Assembly: GCA_001931535.1 (NCBI GenBank) | Contig: CP016211.1 | Span: 14,337,501 to 14,401,500, forward strand | Length of the DNA: 64,000 nucleotides | Reading direction: 5' to 3' | Origin: Minicystis rosea | Lineage (GTDB): Bacteria > Myxococcota_A > Polyangia > Polyangiales > Polyangiaceae | Shown: positions 25,977-36,966 of the stretch, piece after piece | Numbering within the stretch: position 1 is the first letter of the stretch | Layout of the letters: each line of letters begins with the position of its first letter | Made by a program: the position numbers and the translations under genes | The notes under the pieces: model-generated | What the model was told of the DNA's origin: nothing | The model's database searches: none | Seen by the model: only the letters and a program-made list of their open reading frames with translations

Positions 25977-26657
25977 GTGAGCACGAGCCCGCGCGGCGCG
26001 CCATCGCGGTCCGACTTTGTGCATCGCGCCTGGCGCGACTACGCTTCGGCGCCGGTGCCTCCCGATCTCTCCTACGATCTGCCCTCGCTCGGAGCCCGCC
26101 TCGCGCGCCTCCCGCTTCCGGTCCGCTCCACGGAGCCCATCGCGCGCGCCGCGGTCGCCGCTGTCCTGCGTGATCCCGGCGGCGGCCGGGACGCCGAGAT
26201 CCTCTTCATTCGGCGGGCCGAGCGCGACGGCGATCCCTGGTCCGGGCACATGGCGTTCCCCGGCGGGCGTTGCGACCAGGCCGACGCCACCCTCTTCGTC
26301 ACCGCGCTGCGCGAGACCCGCGAGGAGGTAGGCCTCGATCTCGAGGCCCATGGCAACCTCCTCACCGAGCTGCCCGAGCTGCACGCCATCGCCCACGGCC
26401 GGCGGGCCGGCTTGCTCATCACGCCCTTCGTGTTCGCGCTGGAGCGCGACGTCCCCCTGGTGTTCTCCGACGGCGAGGTGGCCGAGGCGCTGTGGGCGCC
26501 GCTCGGCCCGCTCGCTCGGAAGGAGGGCGCCGAGACCATCTCCTACACGCTCGACGGCCGCACGCTCGAGCTCCCGAGCCTGCGTGTCGACGGCCGCGTC
26601 GTGTGGGGGCTGACGTACCGAATGCTGGAGATGCTGTTCGAGGCGCTCGCGCGGTGA
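25977..26657 (+). CDS. Nudix hydrolase, CoA pyrophosphatase (NudL-like)
   Basis: This 226-residue protein carries a CoA-type Nudix box, AFPGGRCDQADATLFVTALR then ETREEVGL, and the FIRRAERDGDPWSGHMAFPG lead-in of NudL enzymes, which cleave CoA to 4'-phosphopantetheine and ADP. The REtxEE core that binds metal is intact. The preferred start is GTG at 25977; an in-frame opening begins earlier but overlaps the DsbA gene. It follows the redox pair by about 50 nt and may be co-transcribed. Two hairpins follow its stop. Confidence 0.85.
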   Translation: MSTSPRGAPSRSDFVHRAWRDYASAPVPPDLSYDLPSLGARLARLPLPVRSTEPIARAAVAAVLRDPGGGRDAEILFIRRAERDGDPWSGHMAFPGGRCDQADATLFVTALRETREEVGLDLEAHGNLLTELPELHAIAHGRRAGLLITPFVFALERDVPLVFSDGEVAEALWAPLGPLARKEGAETISYTLDGRTLELPSLRVDGRVVWGLTYRMLEMLFEALAR

Positions 26658-26668
26658 GGGAAATCGAG

Positions 26669-26688
26669 ATCGTTGGTGCTCCAACGAT
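26669..26688 (+). terminator. Hairpin after Nudix gene
   Basis: ATCGTTGG-TGCT-CCAACGAT is a perfect 8-bp stem with a 4-nt loop, followed by TTTC. It starts 12 nt after the stop codon. Confidence 0.6.
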
Positions 26689-26716
26689 TTCGGCGCTGGG
26701 CTGGGGAGAGCGAGCC

Positions 26717-26748
26717 GGCGTGATTGTTTGAGCTCAAACCATCACGCC
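26717..26748. terminator. 32-bp near-perfect palindrome between convergent genes
   Basis: GGCGTGATTGTTTGAG and its complement CTCAAACCATCACGCC pair at 15 of 16 positions with no gap. It begins 59 nt after the Nudix stop and ends 5 nt before the fumarase stop codon, so it is probably the main terminator of the fumarase gene. Confidence 0.65.
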
Positions 26749-26753
26749 GCGGA

Positions 26754-28400
<1,647 letters not shown>

Positions 28401-28612
28401 GGCGGGCGCGAGCATAGGCGGGCCGCCACGGGACGCCAGCCCCGAGCCCACGCGGCACGTTCTCGAAGGATTCCGCGGCGCGAATCGCACCGGAAATCGC
28501 GGCCCTTCGCCGATCTGTCCCGGCTCGCACCCACGCTCCCGGTGAGCTTCTCGGCAGCGTCGTTGTCGACGCCACCGACGGCCGGCGCACGATCGCGCAA
28601 GCGAAGGCTGTC

Positions 28613-31600
28613 TCAGAAGAGGCCGATCGAGAAGTGGAAGGCGCCGAAGTCTTCCCAGGATCGCCGGAGCAGGTTGATGCCGTAGTCGAGCGCCAGCGGG
28701 CCGATGGGCGTGCCGACGCGCACGCCTGCGCCCAGCGCGTAGCGGAGCGTGGCGTTGATCTGCGCGGGATCGACCCAGAGGTTGCCCGTGTCGAGGAAGG
28801 CGCCGAGGTTCAACACGCCGGTCACCGGGATGCGCAGCTCGAGACGTGGGTTGATGGCTGCGTCGCCGCCGCGGAGGGCGACGTCGTCGATGCTCCAGGC
28901 CTGGCCGGTCTTCGCGTTCTTCCTCCGGTGGAGGATGAGCTCGGCGACGTCCTGCGGCACCACCGAGTCGGCGAGGAAGGCGCGCAGCGAGTCGACGCCG
29001 CCCAGGAAGAAGAGCCGATCGGGGTACGTCTTGCTGCCGTTGAAGAGCTGGAGGTTGTAGCCGGCGCTCAGGCTCAGCGCGAGCGTGGTGCCGCCGGGCG
29101 TGAGCCGGATGTAGCCCGCGATCCTCCCGGTGAAGCGGAGGAAATGGCTCTTGGTGCTGCTCGGATCGATGGTCCCCACGGGGAACGCGTTGACGTGCTC
29201 GAGCGCGGTGGAGAACAAGACGCCGCGCGTGGCGTTGAGCGGCGTGTCGCGGTAGTCGGCGGTGAAGCTCGTGCGTTGGGCCAGCGCCACCGTCTCGCCC
29301 TGCGGCGCGCGCAGCAGGTTGATCGTCGCCGACTGGGCCTCGTCGTTGAAGATGCTGACGTCGTTGAACTCCGCGGAGGCGCCGAGCTGCGCCGTGATCT
29401 GGCGGAAGGGCCGGTACGTGATCGTGGGGACGATGGCCTCTTTGCTGATGCCATAGTCGCGCTGGTTGTCGCGGAGATCGACGGCGTCGAGCGAGAGGCT
29501 CACGAGCGGCCCCAGGCCGATCTCGGGGAAGTTGACGGACAGGGTGTTGCGCCGCTCCAGGCGCTTGACCACGGTGCCGAGCTTGCTCGTGTAGTTCGCC
29601 TGCACCTGCGGATCGACGATGAGGAAATCGAAGAGGTAGCTGAGCTGGATGCGCAGCGTCAGCGAGATGGCGAGACCGCCGAGGTTTCGGTGGCCGAACT
29701 CGAAGGTGTAGCGAACACCATCGCCCGTCGAGAAGCCGCCGCGCTGCTCCAGCGAGATGGTGGAGTTCTCCACCACGGTGATGACCACGCGCTTGCGCCG
29801 CGCGGGGACGTCGGCGTCCTCGAGGCTGACCGAGACGCTGGAGAACGTGCCCAGCGTGGCCACGCGCTCCTCCGTGCGACGCGCCAAATCCTGCCGGAAA
29901 GGCCCGTCCGTCTTGAGCGCGACGCGCCGGAGGATCAGGCTCTCGTTGGTCTTCGTGGCGCCCTTCACCACGAAGCCGCTCACCACCACCGGCTCGCGCT
30001 CGGTCACGTAGAAGCGGATGCGCGCGCGCGTGCGATCGGGTGACGGCTCGGCGTTGGTGCGCACCTCGGCGTAGGCGAAGCCGCGCAGCCGGTACGCGTC
30101 GAGGACACGGATGCGCGCCGCCTCCAGCCCGACGCTCGAGATGGGCGTGCCCAGCGGCAGCTCGGCGATCTTCGCGAGCTCCGCGCCGGCGAGCGAGCGG
30201 TTCCCTTCGAAGGCCACGTCCCACAGCGTCGTCTGCGGCCCGAGCGCGATGGGGATGCGCACCGTCATCTCCGGCGAGCACTCGATCCCGCGCGCCGGAT
30301 CGGGCTTGCACGTGTACTCCTCCGGCACCGCCGGCTCCGCCAGCGGGATGCCGAGCGAGTCCGTCAGGCAGCGCGCCGCGAGCGGCGTCTTCGGCGCGAC
30401 CGGGATGCATTCGCCCGCGAGCGAACGCTTGCTGCACGTGGCCCGCACGGTGCTCACCGGGCCGATGACCGCGTTGAGGTAACCCTTGCTGTGATAGAGG
30501 TCGCGCAGGTGCTTGAGGGCGCGCTCGTACGTCTCCGGCGCGTACGTCACGAGCGGGTGCAGCTCCGCCGGCGCGCCGCGCCCGCCCGAGCCTTGCTTGG
30601 GGCCGAAGAGGTTCACGACACCGCGCGGATCCGGCGGCCAAAAGGTGTCGGCGCCGGGCAGATCCTCTTCGAGGAAGCTCCCGATCTCGCGCCCCACCTC
30701 GTCGGGTGAGAGCTCTCCGGTGAGGCAGGGGAACACGCGCTTCGTCACGCGCACCTGCCGGTTCTCGCGCAGCGTGAAGGCGAGGTAGTGGACGGTGTCC
30801 TCGGGCCGGCCCTTCTCCACCATGCTCACCTCGACGTCGAGGAAGCCGCGGGCCACGTAGAACGTGCGCAGGCGATCGGTGAGCTCGCCGGCGCGGTGCT
30901 CCGGGGATTTTTCGAGGTTGAGCGCCTGCTCCAGATCACCGGCGTCGAAGGCGCGGTTGCCGTCGAACGCGGGCACGTAGCGCGGCCCCGGCGTGATGTA
31001 GACGTAGAGCCAGCTCCACTCGCCTTGATGGCGGAGCGCGTGCTTCACCTCGGCGCGGAAGAACCCGTGCTGCTTGAGCCACTCGCCGAGCTCGCGATCG
31101 GCGTCGCCGAGCGAAGGCTCGTCCACGCGCGAGCCCGCGGTGACGCGGTACGCCTTCTTGAGATCGCCGACCTCGCGATCGGCGCGCGGGTCGATGACGA
31201 AGACCCGCTGGCGCACCGTGCGCGGCTTGCCGGGGACGATGTCGATGGAGACGACCACCTTGTCCGGCTGGTCCGTGTCCGCCGCGTCGGCGCGCACCTC
31301 GGCGAATGGGAAGCCATGCTTGCCGTAGTGATCGCGGATGCGCGCCGGCACGTCGGCGAGCTGGGGCGCGGTCACCTCGCCGCCCACGGTGAGGCCCGCG
31401 GCCTCGAGCATCTCGCCTTGATCGAGCGCGCCGCCGTTGACCTTGATGGTGGCCACGAGCCGCCGGGGCAGCATGTTGACCCGCAGCACCACGCCGCTCT
31501 CTTCGGCGAAGGCCTCCACGTTGGCGCGCGAGATCTGCCCGGCGGCGAGCACCTCGCGCAGGATCCGGCGCGCCGCTTCGGACGTCGCGGGATCGCCGAC

Positions 31601-31966
31601 GCGCACGCTCGCGATCGCGGGCGTCGTCGTCCAGCGCCCGCCCACGGTGACGAGCTCGATGCGCCGGATCGGCTTGCCCACGAGGTGCGGCGCAGGGGTC
31701 TCGCCGAGATCGGGGATGCTCGTGCCGAAGCCCTGATCCTCGCCGGCCAGGAGCGCGGCCGCGCCCGGCGTCTCGGCCGGCGGCGGCGCTGCACGGGCGC
31801 CCGTCACGATCGTCAAGACCGCGCATGCGATGATCGCGAGCAGGGCGCGGAGGAGACGGACCGGTTGGATCAAGGGAGAACCATCGCGGGTGAAGGGAGC
31901 CCGACGCGGCGGGCCGAGGTTACCGTGCTCTTTCCGGGGCTTCCAGCGGGGGAGCAACTTCTCCAC
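28613..31966 (-). CDS. BamA/TamA-type outer-membrane protein (Omp85 family) with POTRA domains
   Basis: This is a 1117-residue outer-membrane protein. A signal peptide lies near residues 35-60 (RLLRALLAIIACAVLTIVTG ARA). Several POTRA-like modules follow (RLVATIKVNGGALDQGEMLE, AGLTVGGEVTAPQLADVPAR, PTPISSVGLEAARIRVLDAY-type units). The C-terminal 380 residues form a beta barrel with the Omp85 landmarks GGVDSLRAFLADSVVPQD near 1000 and GAGVRVGTPIGPLALDYGI near 1085. It is larger than Escherichia BamA (about 800), with extra POTRA region containing a Cys-rich loop. The annotated start is GTG; a TTG at 31873 just before the signal peptide is an alternative. It probably assembles or exports proteins in the outer membrane. 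Confidence 0.88.
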   Translation of the reverse strand: MEKLLPRWKPRKEHGNLGPPRRAPFTRDGSPLIQPVRLLRALLAIIACAVLTIVTGARAAPPPAETPGAAALLAGEDQGFGTSIPDLGETPAPHLVGKPIRRIELVTVGGRWTTTPAIASVRVGDPATSEAARRILREVLAAGQISRANVEAFAEESGVVLRVNMLPRRLVATIKVNGGALDQGEMLEAAGLTVGGEVTAPQLADVPARIRDHYGKHGFPFAEVRADAADTDQPDKVVVSIDIVPGKPRTVRQRVFVIDPRADREVGDLKKAYRVTAGSRVDEPSLGDADRELGEWLKQHGFFRAEVKHALRHQGEWSWLYVYITPGPRYVPAFDGNRAFDAGDLEQALNLEKSPEHRAGELTDRLRTFYVARGFLDVEVSMVEKGRPEDTVHYLAFTLRENRQVRVTKRVFPCLTGELSPDEVGREIGSFLEEDLPGADTFWPPDPRGVVNLFGPKQGSGGRGAPAELHPLVTYAPETYERALKHLRDLYHSKGYLNAVIGPVSTVRATCSKRSLAGECIPVAPKTPLAARCLTDSLGIPLAEPAVPEEYTCKPDPARGIECSPEMTVRIPIALGPQTTLWDVAFEGNRSLAGAELAKIAELPLGTPISSVGLEAARIRVLDAYRLRGFAYAEVRTNAEPSPDRTRARIRFYVTEREPVVVSGFVVKGATKTNESLILRRVALKTDGPFRQDLARRTEERVATLGTFSSVSVSLEDADVPARRKRVVITVVENSTISLEQRGGFSTGDGVRYTFEFGHRNLGGLAISLTLRIQLSYLFDFLIVDPQVQANYTSKLGTVVKRLERRNTLSVNFPEIGLGPLVSLSLDAVDLRDNQRDYGISKEAIVPTITYRPFRQITAQLGASAEFNDVSIFNDEAQSATINLLRAPQGETVALAQRTSFTADYRDTPLNATRGVLFSTALEHVNAFPVGTIDPSSTKSHFLRFTGRIAGYIRLTPGGTTLALSLSAGYNLQLFNGSKTYPDRLFFLGGVDSLRAFLADSVVPQDVAELILHRRKNAKTGQAWSIDDVALRGGDAAINPRLELRIPVTGVLNLGAFLDTGNLWVDPAQINATLRYALGAGVRVGTPIGPLALDYGINLLRRSWEDFGAFHFSIGLF

Positions 31967-32019
31967 GCCCCCCGTTCGCGGCGCTACGGCCCTGCGCGGA
32001 CGCGTGGTAGGGGGGATCC

Positions 32020-32829
32020 ATGAGTGACGCCACCATTCTTCTCGGCGCCGTCGCCTACGACGTGAAAGTCCTCACGCTGTGGGATGGGCTCCGAGAGCAT
32101 TTTCGCGCGCAGGGTGTCGCCCTCGATTTCGCCTTGTTCTCGAGCTACGAGCGCCAGGTCGAGGCCTTGATCGACGGGCACATCGACGTCGCCTACGACG
32201 ACCCGCTGGCCCACGTCCGCGTCAAGCGCCGCACCGATGGACGCAGCGTGTCCCTCGCCATGCGGGACATCGATCGCGACTTCACCACGAAGATCCTGGT
32301 CCGCCGTGACGCGGGCATACGCGCCCTCACCGATCTTCACGATCGCGCCGTCGGCGTGGGCAGCAAGGACGCGGTCAAGTCGCGCATCCTGCCCCTCTTC
32401 TTCCTCAAGCGCGCGGGGGTGCAGATCGATCGCCTCAAGCTCAACCCGTTCGAGACCGATCCGGGCAAGCACGGCGACACGCCCCGGAGCGAGCTCGAAG
32501 TCCTGGCCGCGCTCCACGACGGCCGCGTCCAGGCTGGCGCCATCGGCAGCATCGTGTGGCAGCAGGAGCTGGCGGCGGGCCGCGTCGACCCGCACCGCGT
32601 CGAGACGCTCTGGACCACGCCCGCCTACGATCATCACGTCCTCGACGCCCTCCCCACGATCTCCGAAGAGAAAGCCAAGGGCCTGACGCGCGTGCTCTTC
32701 GACATGCGCTGGAACAACCCGAAGCACCGCAAATTCCTCGAGGTCGAAGGCCATCGGCAATGGATCGCCGGCCGCGACGACGGCTATGCCCAGCTCGTCG
32801 CCGCGCTCGACGATCAACGCGGCTGGTGA
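32020..32829 (+). CDS. PhnD-like substrate-binding protein without signal peptide
   Basis: This 269-residue protein resembles the PhnD/SsuA periplasmic binding family: LWDGLREHFRAQGVALDFAL, SSYERQVEALIDGHIDVAYD, then a second lobe with LTDLHDRAVGVGSKDAVKSR. Members bind phosphonate, sulfonate or vitamins for ABC import. Here the protein begins MSDATILLGAVAYDVKVLTL with no export signal, so it may act as a cytoplasmic enzyme or sensor. No transporter genes are adjacent. It is divergent from the BamA-like gene, 53 nt away. Confidence 0.75.
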   Translation: MSDATILLGAVAYDVKVLTLWDGLREHFRAQGVALDFALFSSYERQVEALIDGHIDVAYDDPLAHVRVKRRTDGRSVSLAMRDIDRDFTTKILVRRDAGIRALTDLHDRAVGVGSKDAVKSRILPLFFLKRAGVQIDRLKLNPFETDPGKHGDTPRSELEVLAALHDGRVQAGAIGSIVWQQELAAGRVDPHRVETLWTTPAYDHHVLDALPTISEEKAKGLTRVLFDMRWNNPKHRKFLEVEGHRQWIAGRDDGYAQLVAALDDQRGW

Positions 32830-32975
32830 GCGCGCGATTCGTCGAGCACGCGCCGGAAGCATCGTGATGCGCTGAAGAGCGACAGCGCAACGGTGGCGAA
32901 CAGACACGTCCCCCGAGCCTCCGGTGATCGTGCTTTAGCGACGGCGGCGCATCGAGGGTGCGGGCGCGCGTTCGT

Positions 32976-32983
32976 GCTAACGT
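32976..32983 (+). promoter_or_regulatory. Extended -10 promoter candidate for DUF72 gene
   Basis: The element TGC-TAACGT (from about 32975) matches the extended -10 form TGnTAnnnT and lies about 50 nt before the TTG start at 33032. The same TGCTAAC core precedes the two tandem lipoproteins. No -35 match is visible. Confidence 0.4.
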
Positions 32984-33031
32984 CGTTTGCACTTCGGGCG
33001 CTCGGCATGCACCGAGCGCGAGAGGCCACCG

Positions 33032-33991
33032 TTGAAGCAGCTCGGGCTCTTCTCCGACGCAGCGCCGCGACCGCTCCCCAGCTTCGAGGCCGAGGAGCGC
33101 CTCGCCGCGCAGCTCCCCGCGTGGATCCACCCCGGCCCCTCGACATGGACCTTCCCCGGTTGGGAAGGCATCGTCTATCCCACGGGCGTCACCAAAGAAG
33201 AGCTCGTCGATCACGGCCTCGGCTGGGCCGCCCGCTTCCCGCTCTTCCGCACCGTCGGGATCGATCGCTCGTACTACGCGCCCATCGAGGAGGCCGATCT
33301 CGCGCGCTACGCCAAGGACCTCCCGGCCGGCTACCCATGCGTGATGAAGGCGTGGAGCGCCGTCACCACGCTCTCCGATCCGCGCACGGGCGCGCCCAAT
33401 CCACGCTTCTTCGATGCGGCGGCCTTGGAGCAGCACGTCCTCCGTCCCGTCGCGCGCGTCTTCCGTGATCACGCCGGCCCCATCGTCTTGCAGATGGCGC
33501 CCATCCATCCGCGTGATCTCCCGCACCCCGATGCCTTCGCCGAGCGCCTCGATCGTTTCCTCGGGGCCCTGCCCACCGCGCTGCCTTACGCCGTCGAGCT
33601 GCGCAACCGCGAGCTCCTCACGGGCACGTACCTCGACGTCCTCGCCCGCCACGGCGTCGCGCACGTGCTCAACCTCTGGGAGCGCATGCCCACCATCGGC
33701 CGGCAGCTCGCGATCCCCAACGTCCTCACGGCGCCCTTCGTGGTGTGCCGGCTCTCGATCCCACCGGGGCAACGTTACGAAGAGCAGAAGGCCGCGTTCG
33801 CGCCGTTCAATCGCATCGTGAAGGCCGACGAGACGGTGCGCCTCGACATGGCCGCCGTCGCCCGGGCCTGCGGCGAGCGCCGCAAGAAGCTCTTCTTCGT
33901 GGTGAACAACAAGGTCGAAGGATCGAGCCCGCTCACCGTGCGCGCGCTCATCGAGCACATGATCGCGGGCCTCGGCCCCTCGTCACCGTGA
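33032..33991 (+). CDS. DUF72 (YecE-like) domain protein
   Basis: This 319-residue protein matches the DUF72 family: PAWIHPGPSTWTFPGWEGIV near the start, then PLFRTVGIDRSYYAPIEEAD and VELRNRELLTGTYLDVLARH. DUF72 proteins fold as TIM barrels and are widespread, but no activity is agreed. The TTG at 33032 is preferred as start because GAGAGG lies 6 nt upstream; an earlier in-frame TTG exists. It is followed by the efflux pair about 95 nt further on. Confidence 0.85.
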   Translation: MKQLGLFSDAAPRPLPSFEAEERLAAQLPAWIHPGPSTWTFPGWEGIVYPTGVTKEELVDHGLGWAARFPLFRTVGIDRSYYAPIEEADLARYAKDLPAGYPCVMKAWSAVTTLSDPRTGAPNPRFFDAAALEQHVLRPVARVFRDHAGPIVLQMAPIHPRDLPHPDAFAERLDRFLGALPTALPYAVELRNRELLTGTYLDVLARHGVAHVLNLWERMPTIGRQLAIPNVLTAPFVVCRLSIPPGQRYEEQKAAFAPFNRIVKADETVRLDMAAVARACGERRKKLFFVVNNKVEGSSPLTVRALIEHMIAGLGPSSP

Positions 33992-34087
33992 TGAGACGGG
34001 GAGCCCCGCACGCAGGATCGCCTCGTCGTGCGTCTCGCGGCGAGCCAGCTTTTGCGCTGGGAGCGGTAGAGGTGTAGGACGTCGCTC

Positions 34088-35533
34088 GTGCCTTCTGCCA
34101 CGAAGCGCGTCGTGAAGATCGTGCTCGGCGCGCTCGCCGTCACCGGCGCCGCGGGGGGCGGCGTCTACGCCTATCGCGTCGCCACCAAGCCTGCCGAGCT
34201 CACCTACCGCACCGTCAAGATCGAGCGCGGCAACATCGTCGCGCGCGTCGCCGCCACCGGCACGCTCTCCGCGCACGTCACCGTGCAGGTCGGCAGTCAG
34301 GTGTCGGGCCGCGTGCACCAGCTCATGGTCGACTTCAACTCTTCGGTGAAGAAGGGTCAGGTCATCGCCAAGATCGATCCTTCGATCTTCGAGGCCGCCG
34401 TCGCCCAGGCCCGCGCCAACGCCTACGCCGCGCAGGGCAACCTCACCAAGGCCAAAGCGCAGGCGCTCGATGCGCAGCGCAAGCTCGAGCGCGCCAAGCA
34501 GCTCCGCGCGGACGGCCTCGCGTCGATCGCCGACGTCGAGACCGCGGACACCGCGCTCGAGGTCGCCAAGGCGCAGATCGAAGCCTCGAAGGGCGAGCTC
34601 GAGCAGGCGCGCGCCTCGCAGCATCAGGCCGAGGTCAACCTCGCGTACACCACCATCGTCTCGCCCATCGACGGCACGGTCATCTCGCGCAGCGTCGACG
34701 TCGGCCAGACCGTGGCGGCCTCGCTCCAAGCGCCGGTCCTCTTCACCATCGCCGAAGATCTCCGCAAAATGCAGGTCGACACCAACGTCACCGAGGGTGA
34801 TGTCGGCAAGCTGCGCTCCGGCATGCCCGCGACCTTCCTCGTCGACGCGTACCCGAACGAGCGCTTCCGCGGCACCATTCAACAGATCCGCAACGCGCCG
34901 CAGACGGTGCAGAACGTCGTCACCTACGACGCCGTGATCGACGTCGAGAACGAGGAGCTCAAGCTCAAGCCCGGCATGACCGCCAACGTGACCATCGTCT
35001 ACGATCGTCGCGAAGGCGTGCTCCGCGTGCCCAACGCCGCGCTCCGCTTCCGCCCGCCGCCCGCGCTCGCGAGCGCCTATCCTTCGGCCTCCGCGTCCGC
35101 GCCGCGCCCTTCGTGGAACGGCCCGCCCTCCCTGCCTTCGTCCGATGCGCCGAGCGGCAGCGCCGCGCCCGCAGCGAGCGTGAGCGCTGCTCCGGCATCG
35201 AGCGGCAGCGCCGCGCCCGCGCCGAGCGGCAGCAGCGGCCGCCGTCGCGGTCGCTTCGGCGGCGGCTTCGGCCCCGGCGGCGGCAGCTTCGGCCCCGGCG
35301 GCGGCGGCGGTGACGATGCCTCCGGCGCCAAGACCTTGTGGGTCATGCGCGGCGAGAAACCGCAGCCCGTCGTCGTGCGCGTGGGCCTCACCGACGGTAC
35401 CAGCACGGAGATCCTCTCCGGCGACGTCAACGAGGGGGACTCCATCGTGCTCGAGGCGCAGAGCAGCGATGATCCGGCGCCCTCGCCGAGCAGCCGCCCC
35501 GGCGGGGCCGGCGGCCCGCGGATGAGGCTATGA
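34088..35533 (+). CDS. MacA-like periplasmic adaptor (HlyD/MFP family)
   Basis: This 481-residue membrane fusion protein starts at GTG. It has an N-terminal signal anchor (VLGALAVTGAAGGGVYAYRV), a lipoyl half (IVARVAATGTLSAHVTVQVG), a coiled hairpin near 105-180 (QGNLTKAKAQALDAQRKLER), a second lipoyl half (YTTIVSPIDGTVISRSVDVG) and a barrel region. Residues about 345-430 are a Ser/Ala/Gly-rich insertion that is unusual in MacA. The stop overlaps the next start as ATGA. It joins an inner-membrane ABC permease to an outer-membrane channel for efflux of macrolides, peptides or siderophores. Confidence 0.88.
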   Translation: MPSATKRVVKIVLGALAVTGAAGGGVYAYRVATKPAELTYRTVKIERGNIVARVAATGTLSAHVTVQVGSQVSGRVHQLMVDFNSSVKKGQVIAKIDPSIFEAAVAQARANAYAAQGNLTKAKAQALDAQRKLERAKQLRADGLASIADVETADTALEVAKAQIEASKGELEQARASQHQAEVNLAYTTIVSPIDGTVISRSVDVGQTVAASLQAPVLFTIAEDLRKMQVDTNVTEGDVGKLRSGMPATFLVDAYPNERFRGTIQQIRNAPQTVQNVVTYDAVIDVENEELKLKPGMTANVTIVYDRREGVLRVPNAALRFRPPPALASAYPSASASAPRPSWNGPPSLPSSDAPSGSAAPAASVSAAPASSGSAAPAPSGSSGRRRGRFGGGFGPGGGSFGPGGGGGDDASGAKTLWVMRGEKPQPVVVRVGLTDGTSTEILSGDVNEGDSIVLEAQSSDDPAPSPSSRPGGAGGPRMRL

Positions 35534-36759
35534 GCTTTCTCTCCACCCTCCGGATCGCCCTCGTCGCCATCCTCCGCAACAAGACGCGGAGCTTCCTCAC
35601 GACGCTCGGCGTGATCATCGGCGTCGCCGCCGTGATCGCCATGATGGCCATCGGCGAGGGCGCGAAGAAGCTCATCGAAGAGCAGTTTGCCGCCATGGGC
35701 ACCAACCTGCTCATCGTCATGTCCGGATCCACCGCGCAGGGCGGCGCGCGCGGCGGCGCAGGCAGCATGCCCACGCTCACCTGGGACGATCTCAAAGCCA
35801 TCCAAACCCAGGTGGGCAGTGTGGCCGCCGCGGCGCCCACGCTCCGCACGAGCGGTATGGTGATCTCCGAAGACCAGAATTGGGGCACCACCGTTTACGG
35901 CACCACCCCGGAGTATTTCGTCATTCGCTCTTGGCCCATGTCGAGCGGCGTCGCCATCACCTCTTCGGACGTCGACGGCTCCGCCAAGATCGTCGTGCTC
36001 GGCCGCACCGTGGTCGACAAGCTCTATGGCCCGAACGCCGATCCCGTGGGCCAGGTCGTGCGCATCAAGAGCGTGCCTTTCCAGGTCGTCGGCGTGGCCG
36101 CCGCCAAAGGCCAGAGCGCGATGGGGCAGGACTACGACGACGCCGTTTTCATCCCCGTCACCACGTTCCAGACCAAGATTCAGGGCGGTCTCCAAGCCTA
36201 TCTCAATGGCACCATCATGGTCGCTGCCACGGCCTCGAACACCGTGTCCAAAGCCGAGCAGGAGATCATCGATCTGCTCCGCGATCGACACCACATCCGC
36301 GTGGGCGCCGACGACGACTTCTCCATTCGCAACCTCGCCGAGATGGCCAGCGCCCAGCAGGAAGGCACGAAGACCATGACCACCCTGCTCGCCAGCGTGG
36401 CCGCCGTCTCGCTGCTCGTCGGCGGCATCGGCATCATGAACATCATGCTCGTGAGCGTGCGCGAGCGGACCCGCGAGATTGGCATTCGCATCGCCATCGG
36501 CGCCAAAGCCCGGGACATCCTCGCCCAGTTCCTCACCGAGGCATTGGCGCTCTCCCTCTCCGGCGGCCTCATCGGCATCGCCATCGGCGTTTATGCCGCC
36601 ACCTACATCGCCCGGCGCTTCCAATGGCCCGTGCTCATCCGCCCGGACATCATCGTCATCTCGGTGGTCTTCAGCATGCTCGTCGGCGTCGTCTTCGGCC
36701 TCTATCCCGCGCAGAAGGCAGCCAAGCTCGATCCCATCGAAGCCCTCCGCATGGAGTGA
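35530..36759 (+). CDS. MacB-like ABC transporter permease (FtsX domain, no ATPase domain)
   Basis: This 409-residue protein has one N-terminal helix (FLTTLGVIIGVAAVIAMMAI), a large periplasmic domain (about 60-280), and three C-terminal helices with the FtsX segment VSLLVGGIGIMNIMLVSVRE, RTREIGIRIAIGAKARDILA. Escherichia MacB carries an ATPase fused to such a permease, but here no Walker motif is present and no ATPase gene is adjacent. Translation is coupled to the adaptor by ATGA overlap. It must borrow an ATPase encoded elsewhere. Confidence 0.9.
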   Translation: MSFLSTLRIALVAILRNKTRSFLTTLGVIIGVAAVIAMMAIGEGAKKLIEEQFAAMGTNLLIVMSGSTAQGGARGGAGSMPTLTWDDLKAIQTQVGSVAAAAPTLRTSGMVISEDQNWGTTVYGTTPEYFVIRSWPMSSGVAITSSDVDGSAKIVVLGRTVVDKLYGPNADPVGQVVRIKSVPFQVVGVAAAKGQSAMGQDYDDAVFIPVTTFQTKIQGGLQAYLNGTIMVAATASNTVSKAEQEIIDLLRDRHHIRVGADDDFSIRNLAEMASAQQEGTKTMTTLLASVAAVSLLVGGIGIMNIMLVSVRERTREIGIRIAIGAKARDILAQFLTEALALSLSGGLIGIAIGVYAATYIARRFQWPVLIRPDIIVISVVFSMLVGVVFGLYPAQKAAKLDPIEALRME

Positions 36760-36912
36760 AGCTCACGAGTCCCGCGTCGATGACGACGGCGCTTCAGCGA
36801 CGGCAGCATTTGAGCGGCGGCCGTCGACGCTCCCTCGCGGTCACGGCCGTCATTGCTTTGAGCAGCTTCGGCCCGGGCCATCGATCAGCGCCGGCTCGCC
36901 GGCGCGGGGTTT

Positions 36913-36966
36913 GGGGCCGCTTGCGGCCCCATCGCGACCACGGCCGCTTGCGGCCCCATCGTGACT
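36913..36966. repeat. Two tandem GGCCGCTTGCGGCC hairpins
   Basis: GGGGCCGC-TT-GCGGCCCC (36913-36930) is followed by a second GGCCGC-TT-GCGGCC (36942-36955), in a 27-nt direct repeat that ends near 36966. They lie between convergent genes and may end both transcripts. The second copy reaches the stop codon of the minus-strand gene. Confidence 0.55.
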
